Of a stretch of 57,232 nt of DNA, positions 19,850 through 27,508 are shown piece by piece. A model generated the notes under the pieces. The model saw nothing but the letters and a program-made list of their open reading frames with translations. It ran no database searches and had not been told where the DNA came from. Source of the stretch: Bacteroidota bacterium (GTDB lineage: Bacteria > Bacteroidota > Bacteroidia > Cytophagales > Cyclobacteriaceae); NCBI GenBank assembly GCA_018266395.1, contig JAFEAM010000042.1:1-57232 (forward strand), written 5' to 3'. Every line of letters starts with the position of its first letter. The first letter of the stretch is position 1. A program made the position numbers and the translations under genes.

Positions 19850-19857
19850 TACCTTTG
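19850..19857 (+). promoter_or_regulatory. Candidate -7 box of CCA-adding enzyme gene (TACCTTTG)
   Basis: TACCTTTG matches TAnnTTTG and ends 16 nt before the ATG at 19874, consistent with a short leader. No TTG is present 19 nt upstream, so the -33 element is weak or absent. Confidence 0.45.
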
Positions 19858-19873
19858 CAGTTCTCAAAGAGCG

Positions 19874-21295
19874 ATGCAGTTCAGGAAAGAACTTGAAGCG
19901 AATCCGGTATTCAAACTGGCGGCCGAGGCCGCCAGAGACTGTGGATACGAGGCCTATGTTGTAGGCGGCTTCGTCCGTGATCTTATTCTCGATCGGCCGA
20001 ACAAGGACATTGATTTTGTCTGTGTGGGCAGCGGCATTGCCTGGGCTGAAAGGGTGGGGGAAAGGCTGGGTGGGGCGCAAGTATCTGTTTTCAGGAACTT
20101 TGGCACCGCCATGATCCGGTCAGGTGAGTATGAACTGGAATTTGTGGGCGCCAGGAAGGAGTCCTATCGGGCAGATTCGAGGAAACCCATTGTTGAGGAC
20201 GGGACACTTGCGGATGATCAGATCCGCAGGGACTTCACGATCAATGCCATGGCCATCAGTCTCAACCCTGCCAACTATGGCGAGCTCATTGATCCTTTCA
20301 ACGGGAGGCAGCATTTGAGCGAGAAGATGATCGTAACGCCAACCAATCCTGACATCACCTTCTCCGATGATCCGTTGAGAATGATGCGTGCGGTGCGCTT
20401 TGCCAGCCAGCTCAACTTTGATATCGATCCGGACGGATTTCAGTCCATCATCCGCAACAAAGAGCGGCTCTCGATTGTATCTATGGAAAGGATTATCGAC
20501 GAATTAAATAAGATCATCCTTTCGCCAAAGCCGTCGTATGGCTTCAAACTTCTCTACCAGTGCGGACTGCTGAATCAGTTCTTTCCGGAAATGGTGGCGC
20601 TCCATGGTGTGGAGTACGTTGATAACAAGGCACATAAGGACAACTTTTATCACACCCTACAGGTGCTTGACAATGTGGCGCAAGCATCGAATGACCTCTG
20701 GCTGCGTTGGGCCGCCATTCTGCACGATATTGCCAAGCCACTGACCAAGCGATTCGAGCCGGGCCATGGGTGGACTTTTCACGGCCATGAAGACAAGGGT
20801 GCACGTATGGTGCCCAGGATATTCAAACGTCTGAAGCTGCCCCTCAACGACCGCATGCATTTTGTGCAGAAGCTGGTGAGATTGCATCTGCGACCGATTT
20901 CACTGGCGTATGAAGTGACGGACTCTGCGGTCAGACGGTTGTTATTTGAGGCCGGAGATGATTCCGACGCACTGATGCAATTGTGCAGGGCAGACATCAC
21001 TTCAAAGAATGCAGAGAAAGTAAAGAAGTTCCTCAGGAACTTTGAGCTGGTGGAAGCCAAGATGCGGGAGGTGGAGGAAAAGGACAGGGTTCGGAATTTT
21101 CAGCCGCCCGTGACCGGCGATGAAATCATTCAGATGTATAAATTGCAGCCCGGCCGCATTATTGGAGAGATCAAAGAAGAGATCAAAGAAGCTATTCTTG
21201 AAGGTGATATCCGCAATGACCGGGAGGAGGCACTCCGGCTCCTTCACACCATAGCTCAGCGAAAAGGCATTCTTAAAACAGAACTAAATCCCTGA
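19874..21295 (+). CDS. cca: CCA tRNA nucleotidyltransferase with HD domain
   Basis: A 473-residue class II CCA-adding enzyme / poly(A) polymerase family protein, which builds or repairs the 3' CCA end of tRNA. The head domain carries YVVGGFVRDLIL (near residues 28-39), the catalytic pair DIDFVCV (near 45-51), RRDFTINAMA (near 117-126), and the nucleotide-recognition region DDPLRMMRAVRFASQL. An HD-type module follows (HTLQVLDN, then ILHDIAKP), as in HDIG-containing family members. Length fits the HD-bearing subgroup. The gene lies alone between the SprF-like gene and a TPR protein; only 6 nt separate its stop from the next ATG, so those two may be cotranscribed. Whether it adds the whole CCA or only part cannot be told by eye. 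Confidence 0.95.
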   Translation: MQFRKELEANPVFKLAAEAARDCGYEAYVVGGFVRDLILDRPNKDIDFVCVGSGIAWAERVGERLGGAQVSVFRNFGTAMIRSGEYELEFVGARKESYRADSRKPIVEDGTLADDQIRRDFTINAMAISLNPANYGELIDPFNGRQHLSEKMIVTPTNPDITFSDDPLRMMRAVRFASQLNFDIDPDGFQSIIRNKERLSIVSMERIIDELNKIILSPKPSYGFKLLYQCGLLNQFFPEMVALHGVEYVDNKAHKDNFYHTLQVLDNVAQASNDLWLRWAAILHDIAKPLTKRFEPGHGWTFHGHEDKGARMVPRIFKRLKLPLNDRMHFVQKLVRLHLRPISLAYEVTDSAVRRLLFEAGDDSDALMQLCRADITSKNAEKVKKFLRNFELVEAKMREVEEKDRVRNFQPPVTGDEIIQMYKLQPGRIIGEIKEEIKEAILEGDIRNDREEALRLLHTIAQRKGILKTELNP

Positions 21296-21301
21296 TCACT
21301 A

Positions 21302-22078
21302 ATGAAACCAGTACTACTCATTTTTATTTCCCTGATAGGTATTCTGCCCGCTGTTGCACAGAAGGGTAAGAAGAAAAGCCAGCCTGCACAAGAAACGACG
21401 GAGCAGGTCCAACCTCAGAAACAGGAAGAGCAGCCTCAGCAACAGAGTCAGCCTGCGCAGCAGCAGGTTAACCCCCTGGGAGAACATTTTGCAAAGAAAT
21501 ATGCCGTCGCATCACGATGGAATGATTTTGATATCGTGAAAGAGGCCATGTACGATCTTATCATCGAGTACCCGGGCAGTGACTCGTTGATTCATGCCCT
21601 GGCTGTATTGTACTATGAAAACCAGAAGTATCCGTCCAGTGTGCTGATCTGTCAGGATCTGCTGGCCAGGAACCCGAAGAATGTGGCGGCGCTGGAATTG
21701 GCAGGCCTGGGTTACGAGGGACTCAATCTATTTGATCGGGCGTTGCAGAACTACGAGAGCCTGTACCTGCTGACCAATAACAGCAACACCCTGTATAAGA
21801 TGGCCTTCCTGCAGTTTCAACTCAAGCGTTATCCTGAGTGCCTTACCAACGTTGAAATACTTCTCACCAAGCCGGAGGCAGATACCCAAAAGTTGATATT
21901 CCCTGATGCCCAAAACAAGGAGAAAGAGTATGCCATGAGGGTGGGACTGTTGAACCTGAAGGGAATGGCCTATCGCGAGCAGGCGGATAAGGTTAACGCC
22001 AAGAAGGCCTTTGATGAAGCCCTTAAGATTGCCCCTGATTTTCAGCCCGCCAAGCAGAATCTGGCCAATCTCAAGTGA
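21302..22078 (+). CDS. Exported TPR-type protein
   Basis: A 258-residue protein of unknown specific role. Residues 1-20 form a signal peptide (KPVLLIFISLIGILPAVAQ, cleavage after AVA). A Lys/Gln-rich low-complexity linker follows (about residues 21-58, many QP and QQ pairs), then helical repeats of the tetratricopeptide type. Visible TPR-like features include the NPKNVAALELAGLGYEGLNLFDRALQNYES region and a final ADKVNAKKAFDEALKIAPDFQPAKQNL unit, which is a near-textbook TPR helix pair. Such proteins usually act as periplasmic scaffolds. It sits 6 nt after cca and 39 nt before the sigma factor gene. Confidence 0.8.
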   Translation: MKPVLLIFISLIGILPAVAQKGKKKSQPAQETTEQVQPQKQEEQPQQQSQPAQQQVNPLGEHFAKKYAVASRWNDFDIVKEAMYDLIIEYPGSDSLIHALAVLYYENQKYPSSVLICQDLLARNPKNVAALELAGLGYEGLNLFDRALQNYESLYLLTNNSNTLYKMAFLQFQLKRYPECLTNVEILLTKPEADTQKLIFPDAQNKEKEYAMRVGLLNLKGMAYREQADKVNAKKAFDEALKIAPDFQPAKQNLANLK

Positions 22079-22117
22079 TGCAACCTTTCTGAATAGAGAC
22101 GGTCTTTTGCAATAAGC

Positions 22118-22669
22118 ATGGGCCCGGAAAGCGCTTCCCTTTCATTGCACGCCGACCTGATTCAGCGCTGCAAAGACGGCGACCGGAATGCCCATTATCA
22201 GCTGTATAAGTTGTACTCCAGGAGTATGTATAATGTCGGGTACAGGATCGTGAACAACCAGGAAGAGGCCGAGGATGTCCTCCAGGAGGCGTTTATCAGT
22301 GCCTTCAGGAATCTTGACCATTATCGCGGCGACGCCACATTTGGCGCCTGGCTCAAACGGATCGTGGTAAACAAGGCGATCAATGTAATCAAGACCAGGA
22401 AATGGGAACGGTTACCCGATGACGACCGATTTGATGTGGCGGAAGAGATAACCGCGGAGGCCGAGTTTCCTTACACCGCCGACCAGGTCAGGAAAGCGAT
22501 TCAAAAGCTCCCGGATGGATACCGCTCTGTGATGTCGCTCTATCTGCTGGAAGGATATGATCATGAAGAAATTGCCGAAATAATGGGTATTACAGAATCC
22601 ACTTCAAAATCCCAACTTAACCGGTCGAAACGCAAACTCAGGGAAATCCTGGAAGGAGGCATGATATGA
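22118..22669 (+). CDS. ECF-type RNA polymerase sigma factor
   Basis: A 183-residue sigma-70 family protein of the extracytoplasmic function type. Region 2 is clear: YQLYKLYSRSMYNVGYRIVNN, then EEAEDVLQEAFISAFRNLDHYRG near residues 48-70 and FGAWLKRIVVNKAIN. Region 4 follows (LPDGYRSVMSLYLLEGYDHEEIAEIMGI, then STSKSQLNRSKRKLREIL), giving the helix-turn-helix that reads the -35 element. No region 1 or 3 is present. The stop overlaps the start of the next gene in an ATGA, so translation is coupled to a membrane protein that may control it. Target promoters are unknown. Confidence 0.95.
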   Translation: MGPESASLSLHADLIQRCKDGDRNAHYQLYKLYSRSMYNVGYRIVNNQEEAEDVLQEAFISAFRNLDHYRGDATFGAWLKRIVVNKAINVIKTRKWERLPDDDRFDVAEEITAEAEFPYTADQVRKAIQKLPDGYRSVMSLYLLEGYDHEEIAEIMGITESTSKSQLNRSKRKLREILEGGMI

Positions 22670-23169
22670 AAGATGATCAATTGAAAGAGTGGTTTAAGAA
22701 CCATCGCGACGCCCTGGATGATAAGGTGCCTTCTCAGCGGGTGTGGGACTCCATTGAAAGAACATTGGGTCTGCACCAGTTCTCGATCTGGAATTCAGTG
22801 GTTGTATGGAGAGCAGCGGCACTGGTGCTGCTGGGATTGTCGATCTACGCGTTCTGGAGCAAGGCACCCGCAGTGAACTCCCAACAGGTATCCCAGCAGG
22901 AGTTCAGGGATATTGAATCCTTCTACTCGGGGCAGATTATGGAAAAGGTCTCCCTGTTGTCATCAGAAGGTCAAACCGACGACTCCTTTACCCAGGATTT
23001 TCAGAAACTGGAGGCCATGTATGCGGTATTGGCCGATGAGATGAAAAAGCACCCTTCGGAAAAAGTGAAAGATGCCCTGGTGCTCAATATGCTCGTAAGG
23101 ATTGACCTGCTCAATCAGCAGATCCAGAAACTGGAGGAGTCGAAGAAAACGAAGGATAAGGTAATCTGA
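22666..23169 (+). CDS. Single-pass membrane protein, possible anti-sigma partner
   Basis: A 167-residue protein with a short cytoplasmic part (residues 1-45, containing VPSQRVWDSIERTLG), one transmembrane segment near residues 46-64 (VVVWRAAALVLLGLSIYAFW), and a charged, helix-prone C-terminal part. It overlaps the ECF sigma gene by the 4-nt ATGA. That position, plus the size and one-TM plan, suggests an anti-sigma or anti-sigma-like regulator, but no zinc-binding HxxxCxxC motif is seen, so this is not a classical ZAS protein. Function is inferred from context only. It converges with ftsE, 7 nt away. Confidence 0.75.
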   Translation: MKDDQLKEWFKNHRDALDDKVPSQRVWDSIERTLGLHQFSIWNSVVVWRAAALVLLGLSIYAFWSKAPAVNSQQVSQQEFRDIESFYSGQIMEKVSLLSSEGQTDDSFTQDFQKLEAMYAVLADEMKKHPSEKVKDALVLNMLVRIDLLNQQIQKLEESKKTKDKVI

Positions 23170-23176
23170 ACCCTGT

Positions 23177-23908
23177 TCAAAAGTCGTCCTCACTTTTGAG
23201 TTCGATCAGCTCCTTGTTGGAGTCCAGTATTCTTCCGTCTTCACATTTCAGGATACGGTGCGGAAATTTTCTAATCAGACCATAGCTGTGGGTCGCCATC
23301 AAAATGGCGGTACCGCTGCGGTTGATCTGCTGGAACAGCTTGAGTATACCCATGGACACCTCAGGGTCAAGGTTGCCGGTGGGTTCGTCCGCGATCAATA
23401 TGTGCGGTTCGTTCAGCATGGCGCGGGCGATCACCACCCGTTGCTGCTCACCACCCGATAGTTGATGCGGCATCTTTTTCTCCACGGCGCCAAGACCCAC
23501 CTGCATGAGCACATCCACGATCCGGCTCTTCATTTTGACACTGTCCTTCCAGCCGGTGGCGCGGAGTACGAAATGCAGATTTTCTGAAACTGTTCTGTCG
23601 GTAAACAACTGGAAGTCCTGAAAAATGACGCCTACCTTCCGTCGCAGCATGGGAATCTGCCTGTTGGTGATCCCGCGTATAGAAAACCCTGCCACACTGA
23701 TATCGCCCAGTCTTAACGGCAGGTCAGCATACAAAGTCTTGAGCAGGGAAGATTTGCCTGATCCTGTGCGACCCACCAGAAAAACGAAGTCCCCCTTATC
23801 AATGTCAAAGGAAATGTTGCTGAGTACGGGTTGTTGTCCCTGGAAAATAGTTGCCTCCTTTACCCGAACAACAGGATCCGAGTTGAACATGGTGGGAGCT
23901 TTATCCAT
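23177..23908 (-). CDS. ftsE: FtsE-like cell division ABC ATPase
   Basis: A 243-residue ATPase of the FtsE/MacB-like family. FtsE with FtsX transmits division signals to periplasmic cell-wall hydrolases. Seen here: Walker A GRTGSGKSS (46-54), Q-loop VGVIFQDFQLF, signature LSGGEQQRVVIARAML, Walker B ILIADEPTGNLDPE, and H-loop ATHSYGL. The start overlaps the end of the transaldolase gene by 8 nt; an alternative internal start is Met7. No ftsX is adjacent, which is not rare in Bacteroidetes. It could instead supply ATPase activity to some of the MacB-like permeases encoded further right, but it is on the other strand and in another transcript, so FtsE is preferred. Confidence 0.88.
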   Translation of the reverse strand: MDKAPTMFNSDPVVRVKEATIFQGQQPVLSNISFDIDKGDFVFLVGRTGSGKSSLLKTLYADLPLRLGDISVAGFSIRGITNRQIPMLRRKVGVIFQDFQLFTDRTVSENLHFVLRATGWKDSVKMKSRIVDVLMQVGLGAVEKKMPHQLSGGEQQRVVIARAMLNEPHILIADEPTGNLDPEVSMGILKLFQQINRSGTAILMATHSYGLIRKFPHRILKCEDGRILDSNKELIELKSEDDF

Positions 23909-24557
23909 TTACCTTCTTGTGGTCGGCAAGAAACTTCGCCAGGCCAATATCCGTAAGGGGATGGTTCAGTAAGTCGGTGATGACTTTAAGCGGACAAGTG
24001 GCTACGTCAGCTCCAATCTCTGCACATTTGACCAGGTGAATGGTGTGCCGGATGCTGGCGGCCAGTATCTGTGTGCCAAATCCGTAGTTGTTGTAAATGT
24101 TCCGGATTTGGGCAATAAGTTCGATGCCATCCTGCGAGATGTCGTCCAGTCGCCCGAGGAAGGGAGACACAAAAGTGGCGCCTGCCTTGGCGGCGAGAAT
24201 CGCCTGTCCTGGTGAGAAGACCAGCGTACAATTGGTCCGTATTCCTTCGGATGTAAGCTTTTTGATGGCCTTGACTCCGTCGCGGATCATGGGTGCCTTC
24301 ACTACAATTTTGGAATCGATTTTGGCCAACTCTTTCCCTTCACGGACAATTCCTTCAAAATCCGTGGCAATTACCTCCGCGCTTACGTTATCGTCCACAA
24401 TATTGCAGATGGCCTTGTAATGGGCCCGGATATTGTCGGCTCCTTTGATCCCTTCTTTGGCCATGAGCGACGGGTTGGTTGTTACGCCATCCAATACACC
24501 GAGGTCATAGGCTTCCTGAATTTCTTTGAGATTGGCCGTGTCGATAAAAAACTTCAT
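23901..24557 (-). CDS. Small transaldolase / fructose-6-phosphate aldolase family protein
   Basis: A 218-residue protein of the short transaldolase family (TalC/MipB/Fsa), which moves dihydroxyacetone units in the pentose phosphate pathway or cleaves fructose 6-phosphate. The start MKFFIDTANLKEI and DGVTTNPSLMAKEG are family hallmarks. Lys87 in IVVKAP is the expected Schiff-base lysine; GIRTNCTLVFSPGQAILAAKAGATFVSPFLGRLDD and QILAASIRH complete the barrel. Length matches the family. It overlaps ftsE by 8 nt and probably drives it. A TAGTTTTG box lies 15 nt before the ATG. Transaldolase versus F6P aldolase activity cannot be settled by eye. Confidence 0.93.
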   Translation of the reverse strand: MKFFIDTANLKEIQEAYDLGVLDGVTTNPSLMAKEGIKGADNIRAHYKAICNIVDDNVSAEVIATDFEGIVREGKELAKIDSKIVVKAPMIRDGVKAIKKLTSEGIRTNCTLVFSPGQAILAAKAGATFVSPFLGRLDDISQDGIELIAQIRNIYNNYGFGTQILAASIRHTIHLVKCAEIGADVATCPLKVITDLLNHPLTDIGLAKFLADHKKVNG

Positions 24558-24572
24558 GGGGGTATTTTTTTA

Positions 24573-24580
24573 CAAAACTA
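24573..24580 (-). promoter_or_regulatory. Candidate -7 box of transaldolase-ftsE transcript (TAGTTTTG)
   Basis: On the minus strand TAGTTTTG fits TAnnTTTG and ends 15 nt before the transaldolase ATG. No TTG occurs at 19 nt upstream. Confidence 0.4.
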
Positions 24581-24624
24581 TCACTTTTGGGCAGGACATG
24601 AGGTGGTGTCAGGAAAACAAAAAT

Positions 24625-24717
24625 GGCAAACCGAACATCGCACCGCTACAACCGCCTACCCTTGCTACCTTCCGGTCCTGGGGGAGTTCAGCAGGAGCTG
24701 GTCGTGCCCGATTTGCC
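24625..24717 (-). ncRNA. ffs: Signal recognition particle RNA (4.5S type)
   Basis: The minus strand holds the hallmark SRP domain IV core GGACCGGAAGGTAGCAAGGG: the conserved GGAA tetraloop and the asymmetric loop bound by Ffh. The ends close a 13-bp helix with only G-U exceptions: GGCAAATCGGGCA at the 5' end against TGTTCGGTTTGCC at the 3' end. The length of about 93 nt fits bacterial small SRP RNA lacking the Alu domain. A T-rich tract follows the closing helix and can end transcription. A full promoter lies directly upstream. With Ffh it targets nascent inner-membrane proteins to FtsY. Exact ends may differ by a few nt. Confidence 0.95.
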
Positions 24718-24721
24718 GGGT

Positions 24722-24751
24722 CAAAGATAGCCAATTGTAAGGACCAATCAA
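24722..24751 (-). promoter_or_regulatory. Promoter of SRP RNA gene (TTG-N19-TATCTTTG)
   Basis: On the minus strand TTG (24749-24751) is followed by a 19-nt spacer and TATCTTTG (24722-24729), a full match to the Bacteroidetes housekeeping promoter. The expected start falls at about the first base of the closing helix of the SRP RNA, so each call supports the other. Confidence 0.8.
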
Positions 24752-24844
24752 GGCCATGAAATTCAAGTTCACCAGACCCAGGGATAGTCAGGTGCAACCA
24801 TTTTAATGTTAAAACCGTCATTACTAGAACAACCCCACTCCTCC

Positions 24845-27262
24845 ATGCTCCATAACTATATCAAGATTGCTATCCGGAATTTGTTGAAATACAAGTCCAA
24901 CACCCTGATCAGTGTAGCAGGACTTTGTTTGGCCTTCGCGAGCAGTATTCTCATTCTGTTGTTTGTGATGGATGAACTGCAATACGATGGCTTTCATCTT
25001 AACAAGGAAAGGGTATTCCGGGTGGGCACAGATATGGCAGATATCAAGACGGGAGCTGTCAATGGAAAAATAGAGACAAATGGCTGGCCGGTGGGAGCTC
25101 TCCTTGAGAAGGAGTACCCTGAGGTGGAAGCAATGACCTACGTTCGCAATGCTTCCAACCTGGTTGTATTGCATGAGGGGCACCGGTTTGAACAACGGGT
25201 GTTTTTTGCAGGGAAGAACTTCCTTTGCATCTTTTCCTTTCCACTGCTGTCAGGAAATCCCAGTGAGGCGTTGGCGGGACCAAATAAAGTGGTGATCAGT
25301 CGTTCAATGGCAGAAAAATTCTTTCCGCGCCAGGATGCGATGGGTAAAGAGTTGCTGTTTGCGGACTCCTTGCTGTTTCAGGTCAGCGGTGTCATGGAAG
25401 ATGTGCCTGTTCGTTCACACATGCAGTTTGATATGTTGGTCTCATTTGAGACATATGAACGACTGAATAAAGAATTTGATTACAGCGACGGATGGGGGAA
25501 CCTCGACGTCAGAAACTATATCCTGCTTAAAGAAGGCGTTGACCAGGTATCTTTTTTTGTCAAGGCCAGGAATCTTTATACCGACCGTATCAAAAAGGAT
25601 TTGGAGAAGTATGGCATGTACTTGTACCTCTCCTTTGAGCCCCTCAGTACACTTTACCTGGATACTGAACGCGGCAATGGCATGGGGCCTGTCGGGAGCA
25701 GGAGCAGGCTTTATATGGTATCGGGCATCGGGATATTCATAGTATTACTGGCCTGCATCAATTTTATAAACCTGTCAACGGCGCGGTCTGTTTACAGGTC
25801 ACGTGAAGTAGGACTTCGTAAAGTGGTTGGCAGCACGCGTGCGGCACTGGTACGTCAGTTCATGACCGAAACTTGTGTGATATCCTTATTATCTTTTCTC
25901 CTTGCCTTGCTGCTGGCCGTATTGTTCTTGCCTGTATTTAATGAACTGATGGGCAAGACATTTGTGATGAATGCCTTCTTTGAACCTCGGGTTATCCTTG
26001 GCTATGCTGCCCTCGTCAGTTGCATTGCGTTTCTCTCGGGCTATTATCCCTCCCTTATCCTGGCTTCTTTCAAACCAGCCCAGGTTCTGAAAGGCAGCGT
26101 TCAGTCCGGGTTAAGAGGAGGAAATCTCCGCAGGACACTGGTCATATTCCAATTTGCCATTTCTGTCAGCCTCATTGTCGGCACGTTGATCGTAAGCGGT
26201 CAACTTGAATTCATGAAAGGTCGTGACCTTGGTTTTGCCAAGGACCAGATACTCGTTCTGAATATTACAAGAATTCCTCATGACAACCGCATAAAGTATG
26301 AAGTGTTCAAGCAAGACTTGCTGCAGTTGCCTGCGGTCAGATCGGTAACGTTCACCAATGCTTTGCCCGGCAAGCCAGGTTGGGTTGGTCAGTGGGCCCA
26401 TGCGGCGGATCGGTCTGCAGATGAAACGATAGGTGTCGAATACATGAGTATCGATGAAGATTACCTCAAAACACTTGGGTTGTCACTTCTTGCCGGCGAC
26501 AATTTCAGCACAGACCGTCAGGCATCCTTACTTGAAGGACTCATTGTGAATGAAGAAACGGTGAGGAAGATGGGTTGGGGTTCACCGGATAATGCGCTTG
26601 GCAAGAAGATCGCCTCACCTTCAGGAAAACCTGAGGGCACCGTTATAGGTGTCGTTCGGAACTACCATGAATTTGGATTGCAGAGGGAGATTTATCCAAT
26701 GGCAATGGATTACGCCCCTGAATACAGCCGGTATTATGCCATCAGGGTCGAGTCGGCCGGGATGGAGCAATTGCTTCCTGAGCTGGAGCGTCTTTGGAAG
26801 AACCATTACGAAGCTTTTGCATTTGACTATTTCTTTCTCGATGAGAATTTTGAGAAACAATATCAGGCAGAAAAACAACTGTCAGAGGTCTTTATGATTT
26901 TTACCGGGATGGGCATCTTTATCGCCATGATCGGACTGATTGGAATGGTTGCGTTTATGGTAAATGCAAGAACAAAGGAAATCGGAGTACGAAGAATTCT
27001 TGGAGCCAATTTGCATTCTCTGACGTGGCTTTTGTCATCTGAATTTGTGGTTATGGCTATTGTTGCCTTTGCTGTCGCATGTCCTCTGGCCTGGTACGGT
27101 GCGAACCAGTGGCTGCAGGGATTTGCCTATCACATGGAAATATCTGGATCCATTTTCGCGATCACGCTGATCATCACGATCGGGCTGACATTGGCTACTA
27201 TTAGCTTCCAAACCATTCGGGCTGCACTGGCAGATCCAGTGAAGTCTTTGAGATACGAATAA
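24845..27262 (+). CDS. MacB/FtsX-type ABC transporter permease 1
   Basis: About 805 residues from the ATG at 24845; an upstream in-frame ATG at 24806 adds 13 residues that do not match the family start. The N-terminus MLHNYIKIAIRNLLKYKSNTLISVAGL is the usual opening, leading into TM1. A large periplasmic MacB_PCD-like domain follows, then three TMs (IGIFIVLLACINFINLSTARS and following), a second periplasmic domain, and a final TM set with RTKEIGVRRILGA. The C-terminus DPVKSLRYE is the family tail. These duplicated-module permeases need a separate ATPase and act in efflux or in envelope signalling; none is adjacent. It is the first of four paralogues here. Confidence 0.9.
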   Translation: MLHNYIKIAIRNLLKYKSNTLISVAGLCLAFASSILILLFVMDELQYDGFHLNKERVFRVGTDMADIKTGAVNGKIETNGWPVGALLEKEYPEVEAMTYVRNASNLVVLHEGHRFEQRVFFAGKNFLCIFSFPLLSGNPSEALAGPNKVVISRSMAEKFFPRQDAMGKELLFADSLLFQVSGVMEDVPVRSHMQFDMLVSFETYERLNKEFDYSDGWGNLDVRNYILLKEGVDQVSFFVKARNLYTDRIKKDLEKYGMYLYLSFEPLSTLYLDTERGNGMGPVGSRSRLYMVSGIGIFIVLLACINFINLSTARSVYRSREVGLRKVVGSTRAALVRQFMTETCVISLLSFLLALLLAVLFLPVFNELMGKTFVMNAFFEPRVILGYAALVSCIAFLSGYYPSLILASFKPAQVLKGSVQSGLRGGNLRRTLVIFQFAISVSLIVGTLIVSGQLEFMKGRDLGFAKDQILVLNITRIPHDNRIKYEVFKQDLLQLPAVRSVTFTNALPGKPGWVGQWAHAADRSADETIGVEYMSIDEDYLKTLGLSLLAGDNFSTDRQASLLEGLIVNEETVRKMGWGSPDNALGKKIASPSGKPEGTVIGVVRNYHEFGLQREIYPMAMDYAPEYSRYYAIRVESAGMEQLLPELERLWKNHYEAFAFDYFFLDENFEKQYQAEKQLSEVFMIFTGMGIFIAMIGLIGMVAFMVNARTKEIGVRRILGANLHSLTWLLSSEFVVMAIVAFAVACPLAWYGANQWLQGFAYHMEISGSIFAITLIITIGLTLATISFQTIRAALADPVKSLRYE

Positions 27263-27508
27263 CAAAGTTTGCACTCTGCCAAGACTTGGAATCAGGCACC
27301 CTTCAGCTGATTTTCAACCTGCGGGGCCAACTTTGCACAGGGGAATATTGCGGTATTTTTAGCCATGCTGCTTAAAACTTATTCCCGGTTCAATTCATCC
27401 TATTGACAATTTGATTCAAATTGTAGTCAGACTCCGGGCCATTTATCAGGCAAAATGCGCAGATTCGGGTCCGATGATGGAATTCAAATAGAACAAACCC
27501 GAGGAGAA
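27263..27508 (+). promoter_or_regulatory. Intergenic region between permeases 1 and 2 with a 17-nt perfect dyad
   Basis: This 246-nt gap is far longer than the next one in the cluster (30 nt), so permease 2 probably has its own promoter. At 27407-27423 lies a perfect inverted repeat, CAATTTGA-T-TCAAATTG, about 85 nt before the permease 2 start, a plausible regulator site. No clear TTG-N19-TAnnTTTG promoter or terminator was found. Confidence 0.35.

Noticed and set aside
19316..20080. 254-residue minus-strand frame across the SprF-like and cca genes
   Set aside because: Both plus-strand genes here have clear family motifs; the minus frame has none and spans an intergenic promoter.
23177..23908. 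FtsE-like ATPase as the dedicated ATPase of the permease array
   Set aside because: It is on the opposite strand, coupled to transaldolase, and separated by the SRP RNA gene. FtsE is the simpler reading, though a shared role is not excluded.
24806..24844. Upstream ATG as start of permease 1
   Set aside because: The 13 extra residues do not fit the conserved permease N-terminus, which begins at the ATG at 24845.
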